This document shows positions 8,250 to 16,819 of a stretch of DNA of 38,142 nucleotides, piece after piece. The notes under the pieces are model-generated. The model saw nothing but the letters and a program-made list of their open reading frames with translations, was not told where the DNA came from and did no database searches. Origin of the DNA: Rhizobiales bacterium CCH10-E5. GTDB lineage: Bacteria > Pseudomonadota > Alphaproteobacteria > Rhizobiales > Beijerinckiaceae. How positions within the stretch are numbered: position 1 is the stretch's first letter; each line of letters starts with the position of its first letter. The stretch covers positions 1 to 38,142 of the forward strand of contig LSIG01000067.1 in the NCBI GenBank assembly GCA_001556125.1, given 5' to 3'. The position numbers were made by a program, and so were the translations under genes.

Positions 8250-8393
8250 ATGCTGGACAGGCATGAGGGCGACACCCTGCCCGAGGACGAGCGCGATCGT
8301 CCCGAACCCCAGACCGAAGCCGAGGCAACAGGCGAGACCGCGACGATCTCCGACCGCGACTACCAGGCCGGCTTCTGGAGCCCGCCGAACTGA
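8250..8393 (+). CDS. Small acidic protein, unknown function
   Basis: A 47-residue protein starting at the ATG at 8250, chosen because AAAGGAG lies 5 bases upstream (8238-8244). An ATG 66 bases further upstream has no such site. The product is strongly acidic (about 13 Asp/Glu against 4 Arg and 1 His) and rich in Pro and Thr, so probably disordered for most of its length. It ends in DYQAGFWSPPN, whose aromatic tail looks like a short binding motif. There is no signal peptide or membrane segment. It lies between the carrier gene and the lipid kinase gene on the same strand. I do not recognise the family. Confidence 0.6.
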   Translation: MLDRHEGDTLPEDERDRPEPQTEAEATGETATISDRDYQAGFWSPPN

Positions 8394-8467
8394 GGCGGGC
8401 CACTGCAACAGGGCCGGCGCGGCAGGACCCGCACCGCGCCCGTCGACCCCCCGGTTGAAAAGCCACA

Positions 8468-8497
8468 CCCGCCGGCCCACTTCCGTGGCCCGGCGGG
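8468..8497. terminator. Strong hairpin upstream of lipid kinase gene
   Basis: CCCGCCGGCCCAC (8468-8480) pairs with GTGGCCCGGCGGG (8485-8497) around a TTCC loop, with 12 of 13 positions complementary. It lies between the small acidic gene and the kinase start at 8530. It could terminate upstream transcription or act in the kinase leader. There is no T-run. Confidence 0.45.
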
Positions 8498-8529
8498 GAC
8501 GAGCCAACAGGGTGATCGGCAAAAGCGAT

Positions 8530-9459
8530 ATGACTGATAGCACGAGACGGCGGGCCCTGCTGCTCCGCAATCCGAAATCGCGACGCGGCGGCGAGTCGAT
8601 CGACTCCGTACTGCGGCGACTGGACGAGGGCGGCATCGTCACCACTGTCGAAACATTCGAACATCTGCCCGAGATCGCCCGCGACATCGTGCGGCTGCGC
8701 GACACGGCGGATCTCGTCGTCGTCTGCGGCGGCGACGGCTCGGTCTCCTCCTCGGCGCTGGCGGTGATGGAGAGCGGCTTGCCCCTTGGCATTATCCCCA
8801 TGGGCACCGCCAACGATCTCGCCCGCACGCTCGACCTGCCGCTCGACCCGGCGGAGGCGGCTGGCGTGATCGCAGCCGGGCTGACGCGGCCGGTCGATGT
8901 CGGCACGGTCAACGGCCATGCCTTCTTCAACGTCGCCAGCATCGGGCTCAGCAGCGACCTCGCCCAGGGGCTCGACCCGGCGCTGAAAAAGCGCTTCGGC
9001 CGCGTCGGCTATGCGCTGGCGGCGCTCAAGGTGCTGACGAAAGCCTCGACCTTCGCAGCGACGATCATCGAGAAGGGTCGCGCGACCCAGGTCGAAACCT
9101 ATCAGATCGCAATCGGCAACGGTCGCCATTACGGCGGCGGCAATGTCGTGGAGCAGGATGCGGAAATCGACGATGGCTCGCTCGATCTCTACAGCCTCGA
9201 ACTCAAGAATGTCTGGAAGCTCGCACTGATGTTGCGCTCCTTCCGCTCGGGCACGCATGGTGCCTGGCAGGAGGTGCGGACCGCCAAATGCACCGAGTTC
9301 ACCATCCAGACCCGCAAGCCGATGCCGATCAACGCCGATGGCGAGATCGTCACGGCGACACCCGCGCTGTTCAAGGTTCATCCGAAGGCGGTGTCGATCT
9401 TCGCTCCGCCAGAGGGGTCGGAGCGGCCGGTCCGTCCGGCGCAGATGTATCACCGCTGA
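8530..9459 (+). CDS. Diacylglycerol/lipid kinase family protein (YegS/BmrU type)
   Basis: Cytosolic or membrane-associated kinase of the DAGK_cat fold, predicted to phosphorylate a lipid hydroxyl with ATP. The 309 residues match the usual length. The nucleotide-binding loop reads VVVCGGDGSVSS (GGDGS at 67-71), and the second motif PMGTANDLAR spans 90-99, followed by DVGTVNG and an FFNVASIGLS strand. The C-terminal half has IGNGRHYGGG and the PMPINADGE motif. The ATG at 8530 (MTDSTRRR) is chosen because the frame upstream runs through the carrier's 3' end and shows no family similarity. Substrate could be diacylglycerol, phosphatidylglycerol or a sphingoid base. The gene is convergent with the broken chemoreceptor gene. 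Confidence 0.92.
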   Translation: MTDSTRRRALLLRNPKSRRGGESIDSVLRRLDEGGIVTTVETFEHLPEIARDIVRLRDTADLVVVCGGDGSVSSSALAVMESGLPLGIIPMGTANDLARTLDLPLDPAEAAGVIAAGLTRPVDVGTVNGHAFFNVASIGLSSDLAQGLDPALKKRFGRVGYALAALKVLTKASTFAATIIEKGRATQVETYQIAIGNGRHYGGGNVVEQDAEIDDGSLDLYSLELKNVWKLALMLRSFRSGTHGAWQEVRTAKCTEFTIQTRKPMPINADGEIVTATPALFKVHPKAVSIFAPPEGSERPVRPAQMYHR

Positions 9460-9474
9460 CGGCAGGAGCCGTCA
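9457..9474. terminator. Perfect palindromic hairpin joining two stop codons
   Basis: TGACGGC (9457-9463), AGGA loop, GCCGTCA (9468-9474). The left arm begins with the kinase TGA stop, and the right arm ends with the reverse complement of the chemoreceptor stop. The two convergent genes thus meet on one 7-bp perfect stem. A bidirectional terminator or mRNA 3'-end stabiliser role is inferred. Confidence 0.45.
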
Positions 9475-11444
9475 AGCCGCGAGCGTTGCCATCAGTTTCT
9501 CGACCTCGCGGGCGAGCCGCTGACTCTGCTCGGTCAGCTGGCGAGCCGAGAGGTGGACCTGGGCCGCGGCTTCGGTGGTGAGCTTCGCCCCGCCGCTGAC
9601 CTCGCCAATGGTGTCGGCGACCTCGACAGTCAGATGGGCGGTCCGCTGAGCATTGCCGGAAATCTCCTGGATGATCACCGTCTGCTCGACGAAGGCCGCG
9701 GCCATGGATGCCGAGATCTCAGACATCTTGTCGATCATGTTGCCGACCTCGCCGATCGAGGCGACCGAGCTGCGCGCGGCCTCCTGCATATCGCTGACGA
9801 GCCCGGCGATGTCATGGGTGGCACAGGCCGTCTGCGCCGCCAGCGCCTTCACCTCTGCAGCGACCACGGCGAAGCCGCGGCCGGCCTCGCCCGCGCGCGC
9901 AGCCTCGATCGTCGCATTGAGCGCCAGAAGATTGGTCTGCTGGGCAATGTCGGAAATGACGCTCAGCACCGATCCGATCCGCTCGGCCGCGCTGGAGAGC
10001 GACACCATGCGCCGGTCGGTCAGCCGCGCATGGTCCACCGCATCGCGCGCGAAGCGGCTCGAATCGTCGAGCTGACGGCTGATCTCGCCGACGGCGACTG
10101 AAATCTCCTCGGCGGCCACGGCCATCGAGGTGACGTGGGACGAGGCCTCCCGCGCCGCGACACCGACGAGTTCGGAGCGGTTCTGGGCTCGGCCGGCGGT
10201 GGAGGAGAGGTCGTCGGCCGCCGCTTCCAGCTGCATCGAGGCCGCCGCAACGCTGGCCACGATATCACCCGCCGCGGCTTGGAAGCGCCCTGCCACGTCC
10301 TGCTGCAGCCGTCTGCGCTCCAGCGCGTTGCGCTCCTCGATCGCGGCCATCTCCTGCCGGGTCGCGTCGGCCGCAATGAGCTGGCGGCGAAATCCTCGAT
10401 CGCGCGGGCGATGTCGCCGATTTCGTCGGAACGGTCGCACCCGCTGATCACGGTCTGGCGCTGGCCGGCGGATACGCGGGATACCTCTCCCGAGAGGGCC
10501 ACCAGCGGCCGGGCGATGCTGCGTGCGGCCGCGATGGTGAAGAGAATGATCGCGACGAAAAAGCCGAGCTGGAGACTGAGATTTGTCCGCATCTCGCGCT
10601 GGTGGAGCGCAATCCGGTCCCCCAGAAGACCGGCCAGACTGGTCTCGGCGACACGGCTCAGGGCTGACGACAGCTCGAACTGGCGCTCGATCGCTCGCTC
10701 CGCTTCGGTAACGAGGCGCACGAGCGGGGCGCTGTCCGGCTCCATCGCGATATGGCTGATCGCGGTGCTGACGGTGTGGCTGGTCTGGAGCAGGCTCATG
10801 GGCGCCTCGCCCAATTCGGCTAGGACGCGCCCCGCAGCGTTGCCTTCAATCGCCGAGGCGACGGCATTCTGCACGGCGTCGCGAACCCGCTCGAAACGGC
10901 TTGCGGCCGATAGCAGGATGGCGAGATCGCCGCGCGTGCCGAAGCCGGAGCGAAAAGGCTCCAGCGCCCGCCGCAGCGCGGCCGTGGCAGTGGCGGACTC
11001 GGGCAGAACCACACTGACGAGATACATCAGATAGTAGCTGTCGAGCTTCGGATCGAGGGTAAGATTGGAGCCGTCAGCGATCTTGATCAAAGCTGCCTGC
11101 GCCTGAGTCATGGCGGCGACCGGGTCGGGCCGGCTGGCTGCCCGCAGAAAGCTTTCGACCGCTTCGGTCGAGTTGAAGACGCCGTCATGGCGGGCCCGGA
11201 CCGGCTCGAGCGCCGCGATCGTCTCGGGCGGCAGTCCGGTGGAGATGCGCGAGAGATCCAGCAGGAGGGGTGTCAGGGACTGAAGGTAACGGACCCCGTC
11301 GAGCTCGCGGCTGGCAAAGCTGATGTCCTTGCGGGCCTGATCGACATAGGACCACGTCATCAGCCCAAACGGGATCGCCACCAGCGTCAGCAGGCAGAGC
11401 AGCTTGCGGCTGATACGGAAATCGGCATAGCGGACAATGCCCAT
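9472..11444 (-). pseudogene. Methyl-accepting chemotaxis protein, frameshifted
   Basis: Two overlapping frames together give a complete chemoreceptor of about 657 residues if one base is restored. The 5' part, from the ATG at 11444, encodes an N-terminal membrane helix (about residues 13-32), a helical sensor domain, a second membrane helix (about 295-312) and a HAMP domain ending ...[13 protein letters not shown]. The other frame continues with [19 protein letters not shown] and then the full signalling domain with its hairpin tip ([23 protein letters not shown]). The frame change lies at about 10383-10394, where the minus strand reads TTCGCCGCCAGCTC; one extra base before CAG would restore the frame. 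There is no slippery heptamer, so programmed shifting is unlikely. Either the gene is recently broken or a base was missed in sequencing. No che genes are nearby, and no C-terminal CheR-tether pentapeptide is seen. Confidence 0.85.
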
Positions 11445-11564
11445 GCGTCTTGCGCCCGAACGACCGCGTCCCGATGCGGCCAGGCGATGACCTTACGGCA
11501 GAACAGCGCATATTGGGTTAACTCGACCGCTTTTCTTGGTGCAATCGCGACAGTCTGGCCAGGT

Positions 11565-12068
11565 TCAAGGCGCGGGCATACGCTCCATCGCGCCGCCCAC
11601 GCCGACGCTGCCGCCTTCCACCGCCCGGGCCGTGATCCCGCCATGGCCGCGCACCGAGTTGTAGCCGCCGGGGCCGAGGATTTCCTCCATCCGCGAGCAG
11701 GGATGGCATTCGCCCGTCGCCTCCAGCACCGCGGAGCCGAGCCTGAAATGCCGACCCTTGAGGGCCGCGAGGTTGATCCCCGCGACGACGATGTTGCGGC
11801 GGAGCAGCTCGGGCGCGAGCGCATCGCGGCCGAGATGCGAGGCGATTGCCGAGAGATGCTCGGCCTGGATCAGCGTGACGTGGCGGGCGCCGCCGGTGCG
11901 GCTGCTGTAGTGGTCACCGATCAGGCCTTCGGTTGGATCGAGCTGCGCGGATTCGACCGCGAGCATGGCCTTCCGCCGCGCCGGACGCAGGCCGATCCAG
12001 ATGACACGCCCGGGGCGCAGCGGTCGGTCGATCAGCCGGGCGAGGGGAGAGGCGGGGTCGAGCTGCAT
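11565..12068 (-). CDS. MOSC-domain protein
   Basis: MOSC (molybdenum cofactor sulfurase C-terminal) domain protein of 167 residues, almost all of it the domain. MOSC proteins bind or transfer sulfur or act in N-hydroxylated-compound reduction. Visible features are the GLIGDHY turn, the RHVTLIQAEH strand, the LLRRNIVVAGINLAAL core, and the conserved cysteine region CHPCSRMEE with two Cys. It begins 7 bases after the cysteine synthase stop on the same strand, so the two are almost certainly one operon. That neighbour supports a sulfur-handling role, by inference. ATG start at 12068. Confidence 0.88.
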   Translation of the reverse strand: MQLDPASPLARLIDRPLRPGRVIWIGLRPARRKAMLAVESAQLDPTEGLIGDHYSSRTGGARHVTLIQAEHLSAIASHLGRDALAPELLRRNIVVAGINLAALKGRHFRLGSAVLEATGECHPCSRMEEILGPGGYNSVRGHGGITARAVEGGSVGVGGAMERMPAP

Positions 12069-12075
12069 CGCCCGC

Positions 12076-13122
12076 TCAATCCATCACGCGCGCCACCATC
12101 TCCTTCAGCGCGCCGGCGTCCCGCTCCAGCCAGCCCGGCACGGGCAGGCCCTTGGAGCGCAGGAACTCAGGGTTGAACAGCTTCGACTGATAGCGCGTGC
12201 CATAGTCGCAGAGGATCGTCACGATGGTGTGGCCGGGGCCGAGCTGCCGCGCCAGCCGGATCGCGCCCGCGACATTGACCCCGGACGACCCGCCCAGGCA
12301 CAGCCCCTCATGCTCGAGCAGGTCGAAGACGATCGGGATCGCCTCCGAATCCGGGATCTGGAAGGAGACGTCGATCGGCGCATCGACCAGATTGGCGGTG
12401 ATGCGGCCCTGGCCGATGCCCTCGGTGATCGAGGAGCCCTCGGACTTCAGTTCGCCGGTCGTGTAGAACGAGTGCAGCGCCGCGCCCATCGGATCCGCCA
12501 GCCCGATGGTGATCTTCGGGTTGAAGCGCTTCAGCGCGATGCCGGTGCCCGCCAGCGTGCCGCCGGTGCCGACCGCGCAGATGAAGCCGTCGACTCGGCC
12601 CTCGGTCTGCGCCCAGATCTCGGGACCGGTCGTCTCGACATGGCCTTGGCGGTTGGCGGTGTTGTCGAACTGGTTGGCCCAGATCGCGCCATTGGGCTCG
12701 GTCTTCGCCAGCTCTGTGGCGAGCCGGCCCGAGACCTTCACATAGTTGTTGGGGTTGACGTAGCCGACGGCCGGCACCTCGACCAGCGTCGCGCCTGCCA
12801 GCCGCAGCATGTCCTTCTTCTCCTGGCTCTGCGTCTCAGGGATCACGATCACGGAGCGATAGCCCAGCGCATTGCCGACGAGCGCGATGCCGATGCCGGT
12901 GTTGCCGGCGGTGCCCTCGACAATGACGCCGCCCGGCCGCAGCAGCCCCTTCGCCTCGGCGTCGCGGATGATGGCGAGCGCCGCGCGGTCCTTGACCGAC
13001 TGGCCGGGATTCATGAACTCGGCCTTGCCGAGGATGGTGCAACCGGTCTGTTCGGAGGCCCGCTTCAGTTTGATGAGCGGCGTGTTGCCGATCGCTTCGA
13101 TGACGCCGTCGCGGCTCGCCAT
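12076..13122 (-). CDS. cysK: Cysteine synthase A (O-acetylserine sulfhydrylase family)
   Basis: PLP enzyme of fold type II that makes cysteine from O-acetylserine and sulfide. The 348-residue length matches the slightly long alphaproteobacterial CysK form. It shows the substrate loop IGNTPLIKLK, the PLP lysine K44 in NPGQSVKDR, the EGTAGNTGIG loop for the phosphate or substrate, the GTGGTLAGTG phosphate-binding glycine loop, and LGGSSGVNVAGA near the C-terminus. A cystathionine beta-synthase-like role is possible for such paralogs, but no CBS domain is present. ATG start at 13122. It heads an operon with the MOSC gene and is divergent from an RNA methyltransferase gene, with a nested inverted repeat in the gap. 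Confidence 0.92.
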   Translation of the reverse strand: MASRDGVIEAIGNTPLIKLKRASEQTGCTILGKAEFMNPGQSVKDRAALAIIRDAEAKGLLRPGGVIVEGTAGNTGIGIALVGNALGYRSVIVIPETQSQEKKDMLRLAGATLVEVPAVGYVNPNNYVKVSGRLATELAKTEPNGAIWANQFDNTANRQGHVETTGPEIWAQTEGRVDGFICAVGTGGTLAGTGIALKRFNPKITIGLADPMGAALHSFYTTGELKSEGSSITEGIGQGRITANLVDAPIDVSFQIPDSEAIPIVFDLLEHEGLCLGGSSGVNVAGAIRLARQLGPGHTIVTILCDYGTRYQSKLFNPEFLRSKGLPVPGWLERDAGALKEMVARVMD

Positions 13123-13132
13123 ATCCGGATTT

Positions 13133-13214
13133 CCCTGTTTGCTCCCAACCTGATAGGCGAAAGCGGCGGACGGGTCGACAGCCTCGCGCCGTCCGCCTCC
13201 CGAACGAAACAGGG
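13133..13214. repeat. Nested inverted repeats between cysK and methyltransferase gene
   Basis: The outer arms CCCTGTTT (13133-13140) and AAACAGGG (13207-13214) are perfect complements. Inside them, GGCGGACGG (13165-13173) and CCGTCCGCC (13189-13197) form a second perfect pair. The structure fills the 131-base divergent promoter region. It may be a paired operator or may extrude as a cruciform. No regulator is assigned. Confidence 0.4.
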
Positions 13215-13253
13215 CGATCGGCAGAGGCCGGCGCCGGAGAACGACTTGCCCCG

Positions 13254-14507
13254 ATGACGCTCGCGATGAACGAGATTCTCTCCGTCGGCCGCCTCGGCCT
13301 GCGCGGCGACGGCATCGCGCAGACGCCTGCTGGCGACGTCTTCGTGCCCTATGCGCTGCCCGGCGAGACGGTGCGCGCGGTGCGCGACGGCGAGCGCGCG
13401 CAGCTGGTCGAGATCATCACACCCGCCGAAGCGCGTATCGCACCGATTTGCCCGCTCTTCACCCGCTGCGGGGGCTGCGCCGCCCAGCATATGTCCGAGA
13501 GCCTGTATCGCGAATGGAAGCGGCGGCAGGTCGAGACCACGCTGGAGCGCGCCGGTATCGCTGCGCCGGTCGCGGATATCATCGACGCGCATGGCGCCGG
13601 CCGTCGCCGCGTCACCTTCCACGCCAGGCGCGAGGGCGCCGGCATGCTCGTCGGCTTCATGGTCGCGCGCAGCCATGATCTCGTCGCCGTGCCGGCCTGC
13701 CCGGTGCTGGCGCCGGGGCTGGCTCGCGCGCCGGCCGCGGCCCAGCTCGTCGCCAACCGGCTCGGCGGCTCGAACAAGCCGCTCGACATCCAGGTCACGG
13801 CCTCCGAGGCCGGGCTCGACATCGACATTCGCGGCCATGGCCCGGCCGGCGAGAAGCTCAGGCTGTCCCTGACCGAAGCGGCCGAGCGGCTCGATCTGGC
13901 GCGGCTCTCCATGCATGGCGAGATCGTCGTCGAGCGCCGCCCGCCGCAGCAGCGCATGGGCAAGGCGATGGTCGCGCCGGCGCCCGGCGGCTTCCTTCAG
14001 GCGACGGCGGCGGGCGAGGAGGCGATCGGCGCGCTGGTGCTGGCCGCGCTGCCGGCTAAGGCCAAGCGCGTCGCCGATCTCTTCGCGGGGTGTGGGCCGA
14101 TTTCGTTCCGCCTCGCCGAGCGGGCGCAGGTGCTGGCCGTCGAGAGTGACAAGGCCGCGATCCTCGCTCTCACCCGCGCCGCGAGCACGACGCAGGGCCT
14201 GAAGCCGATCGCGGGCGAAGTGCGCGACCTCTTCCGCCGCCCGCTGCTGGAGCACGAACTGAACGGCTTCGACGCCGTCATCCTCGACCCGCCGCGCGCC
14301 GGCGCCGAGGCCCAGGCGCGGCGGCTGGCGGCGGCCAAGACCCCGACCGTGATCTACGTCTCCTGCGATGCGGGGAGCTTCGCGCGCGACGCCGCGATCC
14401 TGATCGCGGGCGGATATGCGCTGGACGGTGTGACGCCGGTCGACCAGTTCCGCTATTCCGCCCATATCGAGCTCGTCGGCGTGTTCCGGCGCGCCAAGAA
14501 GAGCTGA
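13254..14507 (+). CDS. RNA (uracil-5-)methyltransferase, TrmA/RlmC/RlmD family
   Basis: SAM-dependent enzyme predicted to methylate C5 of a uridine in rRNA or tRNA. Its 417 residues comprise an N-terminal TRAM-like strand region (about 1-58), a 4Fe-4S cluster motif CPLFTRCGGC (C66, C72, C75, with C149 in VPACPVL as the fourth ligand), and a C-terminal Rossmann methyltransferase domain. That domain has DLFAGCGPISF for SAM, VILDPPRAGAE as the catalytic DPPR-type motif, and YVSCDAGSFARD with the nucleophilic cysteine. The iron-sulfur cluster favours the RlmD/RlmC branch over TrmA. The start is uncertain: ATG at 13254 or at 13266. The FAD enzyme gene follows 16 bases downstream. Confidence 0.92.
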   Translation: MTLAMNEILSVGRLGLRGDGIAQTPAGDVFVPYALPGETVRAVRDGERAQLVEIITPAEARIAPICPLFTRCGGCAAQHMSESLYREWKRRQVETTLERAGIAAPVADIIDAHGAGRRRVTFHARREGAGMLVGFMVARSHDLVAVPACPVLAPGLARAPAAAQLVANRLGGSNKPLDIQVTASEAGLDIDIRGHGPAGEKLRLSLTEAAERLDLARLSMHGEIVVERRPPQQRMGKAMVAPAPGGFLQATAAGEEAIGALVLAALPAKAKRVADLFAGCGPISFRLAERAQVLAVESDKAAILALTRAASTTQGLKPIAGEVRDLFRRPLLEHELNGFDAVILDPPRAGAEAQARRLAAAKTPTVIYVSCDAGSFARDAAILIAGGYALDGVTPVDQFRYSAHIELVGVFRRAKKS

Positions 14508-14523
14508 GACCCCGGAGGCATCC

Positions 14524-15936
14524 GTGAGCGCATCCATCCTCGACGACATGGCGGCCATCGTCGGCGCGAAGAACATCGTCACCGATACCGACGCGATGGT
14601 GCCCTATCTCAAGGAATGGCGCGACCTGTTCCGCGGCAAGGCGCAGGCGATCGTGCGGCCGGGCTCGACGGAGGAGGTCGCCGAGCTCGTGAAGCTCGCC
14701 GCCCGCACCGGCACGCGCCTCGTGCCCCAGGGCGGCAACACCGGCCTCGTCGGCGGCCAGATCCCGATCGCCGAGGGCCGCGAAATCGTGCTCTCGCTGC
14801 AGCGCATGGACCGCGTCCGCAGCCTGGACACCGACAGCGACACGATGACGGTGGAGGCGGGCCTGACGCTGCAGAAGGCGCAGGAAGCGGCGGAGGCGGC
14901 CGGGCGCCTGTTCCCGCTCTCGCTCGCCTCCGAGGGCTCCTGCACCATCGGCGGCAATCTCTCGACCAATGCCGGCGGCACGGCGGTGCTCGCCTATGGC
15001 AATGCCCGCGAGCTCTGCATTGGCCTCGAGGTCGTCCTCGCCGACGGGCGAATCTGGAACGGGCTGCGCCAGCTCCGCAAGGACAACACCGGCTACGACC
15101 TGAAGAACCTCTTCATCGGGGCCGAGGGTACGCTCGGCATCATCACCGCCGCCGTGCTGAAGCTGTTCCCGCAGCCGGCCGCGCGCGCCACGGCCTTCCT
15201 CGCCGTGCCCGACCCTGAAGCCGCGCTTTCGCTGCTGAACGCCGCCAAGGCCGGCGCCGGTGGCACGCTCACCACCTTCGAGCTGATGTCGCGGCTCGGC
15301 GTCGAGTTCGTCCTGCGCCATGCCGCCGGCGCGCGCGACCCGCTCTCGGAGCCCTCGCCCTGGTATGTGCTGATGGAGGTCTCGGCCCAGTCCGCGAGCG
15401 GGCTCGACGAGGCGGTGGAGGCCTTCCTCGGCGAGGCCCTGGAGAACGGGCTGGTCACCGACGCCGCGCTCGCCGGCTCGCTTTCCCAGCGTGCCGATTT
15501 CTGGAAGCTGCGCGAGATGCTCTCCGAGGTGCAGACCTACGAGGGTGGCTCGATCAAGCACGACGTCTCGGTGCCGCTGCATGCGGTGCCGGCCTTCATC
15601 GCCCGCGCCTCGCAGGCCGTGTCGGCGATGGTGCCGGGCTGCCGACCGCTGCCCTTCGGCCACATGGGCGACGGCAACATCCACTTCAACGTCAGCCAGC
15701 CCGTCGGCGCCGACAAGGCCGGCTTCATCGCGCGCTGGGAAGAGATGAACACGGCGGTCCACGCCATCGTCAGCGAGATGCACGGCTCGATCTCGGCCGA
15801 GCATGGCATCGGCCGCCTGAAGCGCGACCTGCTGCCCGGCGTCAAGGACCCGGTCGAACTCGCCCTGATGAAGACGCTGAAGGCGACGCTCGACCCCCAG
15901 GGCATCCTCAACCCCGGCGCCGTGCTGGCGATGTGA
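14524..15936 (+). CDS. FAD-binding 2-hydroxyacid dehydrogenase (GlcD/D2HGDH-like)
   Basis: Flavoprotein of the VAO/PCMH fold that oxidises a D-2-hydroxyacid such as D-lactate, glycolate or D-2-hydroxyglutarate. It is 470 residues long with a GTG start at 14524 preceded by GGAGG. The N-terminal FAD domain shows VRPGSTEEVAELV, PQGGNTGLVGGQIP, NLSTNAGGTAVLAYGN and FIGAEGTLGIIT. The C-terminal cap has the metal and substrate motifs PFGHMGDGNIHFNV and SAEHGIGRLKR, and it ends with LDPQGILNPGAVL. The single-gene form without GlcE/GlcF fits the D-2-hydroxyglutarate dehydrogenase-like branch best. It probably sits in an operon with the RNA methyltransferase (16-base gap), though the two functions do not relate. 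Confidence 0.9.
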   Translation: MSASILDDMAAIVGAKNIVTDTDAMVPYLKEWRDLFRGKAQAIVRPGSTEEVAELVKLAARTGTRLVPQGGNTGLVGGQIPIAEGREIVLSLQRMDRVRSLDTDSDTMTVEAGLTLQKAQEAAEAAGRLFPLSLASEGSCTIGGNLSTNAGGTAVLAYGNARELCIGLEVVLADGRIWNGLRQLRKDNTGYDLKNLFIGAEGTLGIITAAVLKLFPQPAARATAFLAVPDPEAALSLLNAAKAGAGGTLTTFELMSRLGVEFVLRHAAGARDPLSEPSPWYVLMEVSAQSASGLDEAVEAFLGEALENGLVTDAALAGSLSQRADFWKLREMLSEVQTYEGGSIKHDVSVPLHAVPAFIARASQAVSAMVPGCRPLPFGHMGDGNIHFNVSQPVGADKAGFIARWEEMNTAVHAIVSEMHGSISAEHGIGRLKRDLLPGVKDPVELALMKTLKATLDPQGILNPGAVLAM

Positions 15937-15938
15937 GG

Positions 15939-15976
15939 TCCGACAGTTCGGGCGGGAAAGCGTCCCGACTGTTGGA
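15939..15976. terminator. Hairpin between convergent genes
   Basis: TCCGACAGT...CGGGCG (15939-15954) pairs with CGTCCCGACTGTTGGA (15961-15976) around a GGAAAG loop, with one G-U pair and two single-base bulges. It lies between the FAD enzyme and the SRAP gene, which converge. A bidirectional terminator role is inferred. Confidence 0.5.
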
Positions 15977-15990
15977 ACGGCAAGCCTGCG

Positions 15991-16758
15991 TCAGAACAGG
16001 CTGCCCTGACCGTCGTCCCGGGCGCGCGCCCCCGGTTTGGGTCTGGCGGTGACGGTGGCGGCCTTGGGCGATTCCGCCGTCGCCGGATCGAACGGCGCCT
16101 GCACCTCTGGCCCGTCATTGGCGACCTTGTTCACGGCGCTGCCGATCCGCACCATTTCCAGCAGATCCTCGGGCGGCGGCCGCAGCAGCGCGGTGTAGGC
16201 GTGGGCTTCGGCCGCGGGATCGAGCCAACAGTCGAAATCGCGGGGATCGAGGATCACCGGGCAGCGATCATGGATCGCCGACATCAGCCCGTTCGCCGGG
16301 CCGTTGACCAGCGCGACCGTGTCGATCTCCGACCCGTCCTGCGAATGCCAGGTTTCCCACAGTGCCGCGAAGGCGAAGAGTCCGCGGTCGGGCCGCCGGA
16401 ACAGATAGGCCCGGCTCTCGGCCTGCCGGCCCTGGCCGAGGCGGTGCCATTCGTAGAAGCCGTCGGCCGGCATCAGGCAGCGCCGCCGCGTCAGCGCTGC
16501 GCGGAAGGACGGTTTGGTCGCGGCGCTCTCGCCACGGATGTTGATGACGAGCGGGAAATCCTTCGGGTCCCTGACCCAGCCGGGGATGAAGCCCCAGCGC
16601 ATCAACATGAACTGCCGTTGGCCCTCATGCTGGCGCACCACCGGCACCGTCTGCGTCGGCGCGATGTTGTAGCGCGGCGGAAAATTCGGCTGCTCGGGAT
16701 AGCCGAAGAGCGACCGCATCGCCGTCGGGGGCAGGGTGATGGCGTAGCGACCGCACAT
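15991..16758 (-). CDS. SRAP-family protein (SOS response-associated peptidase, YedK/HMCES-like)
   Basis: SRAP proteins shield abasic sites in single-stranded DNA by forming a thiazolidine crosslink through an N-terminal cysteine. The start is fixed at the ATG ending at 16758, because the protein must begin Met-Cys2 (MCGRYAIT). The open frame runs further upstream but would bury the cysteine. The 255 residues include RYNIAPTQTVPVV, MRWGFIPGW, INIRGES with the catalytic Asn/Glu region, LMPADGFYEW, and NGLMSAIHDRCPVIL with the conserved histidine. After about residue 225 the tail is low-complexity, basic then acidic, ending GQGSLF. A LexA-like site lies 62 bases upstream. Assignment is secure. 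Confidence 0.93.
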   Translation of the reverse strand: MCGRYAITLPPTAMRSLFGYPEQPNFPPRYNIAPTQTVPVVRQHEGQRQFMLMRWGFIPGWVRDPKDFPLVINIRGESAATKPSFRAALTRRRCLMPADGFYEWHRLGQGRQAESRAYLFRRPDRGLFAFAALWETWHSQDGSEIDTVALVNGPANGLMSAIHDRCPVILDPRDFDCWLDPAAEAHAYTALLRPPPEDLLEMVRIGSAVNKVANDGPEVQAPFDPATAESPKAATVTARPKPGARARDDGQGSLF

Positions 16759-16819
16759 GCTCCCGGTGTGGCGATGAAGCCCGGCCCGATCAACACTTTC
16801 TTTGGGTTTGCCGCCGCAT

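Noticed and set aside
10383..10394. Programmed -1 frameshifting to make a full chemoreceptor
   Set aside because: No X-XXY-YYZ slippery heptamer or downstream pseudoknot is apparent, and the family is not known for it. A mutation or base-call error is simpler.
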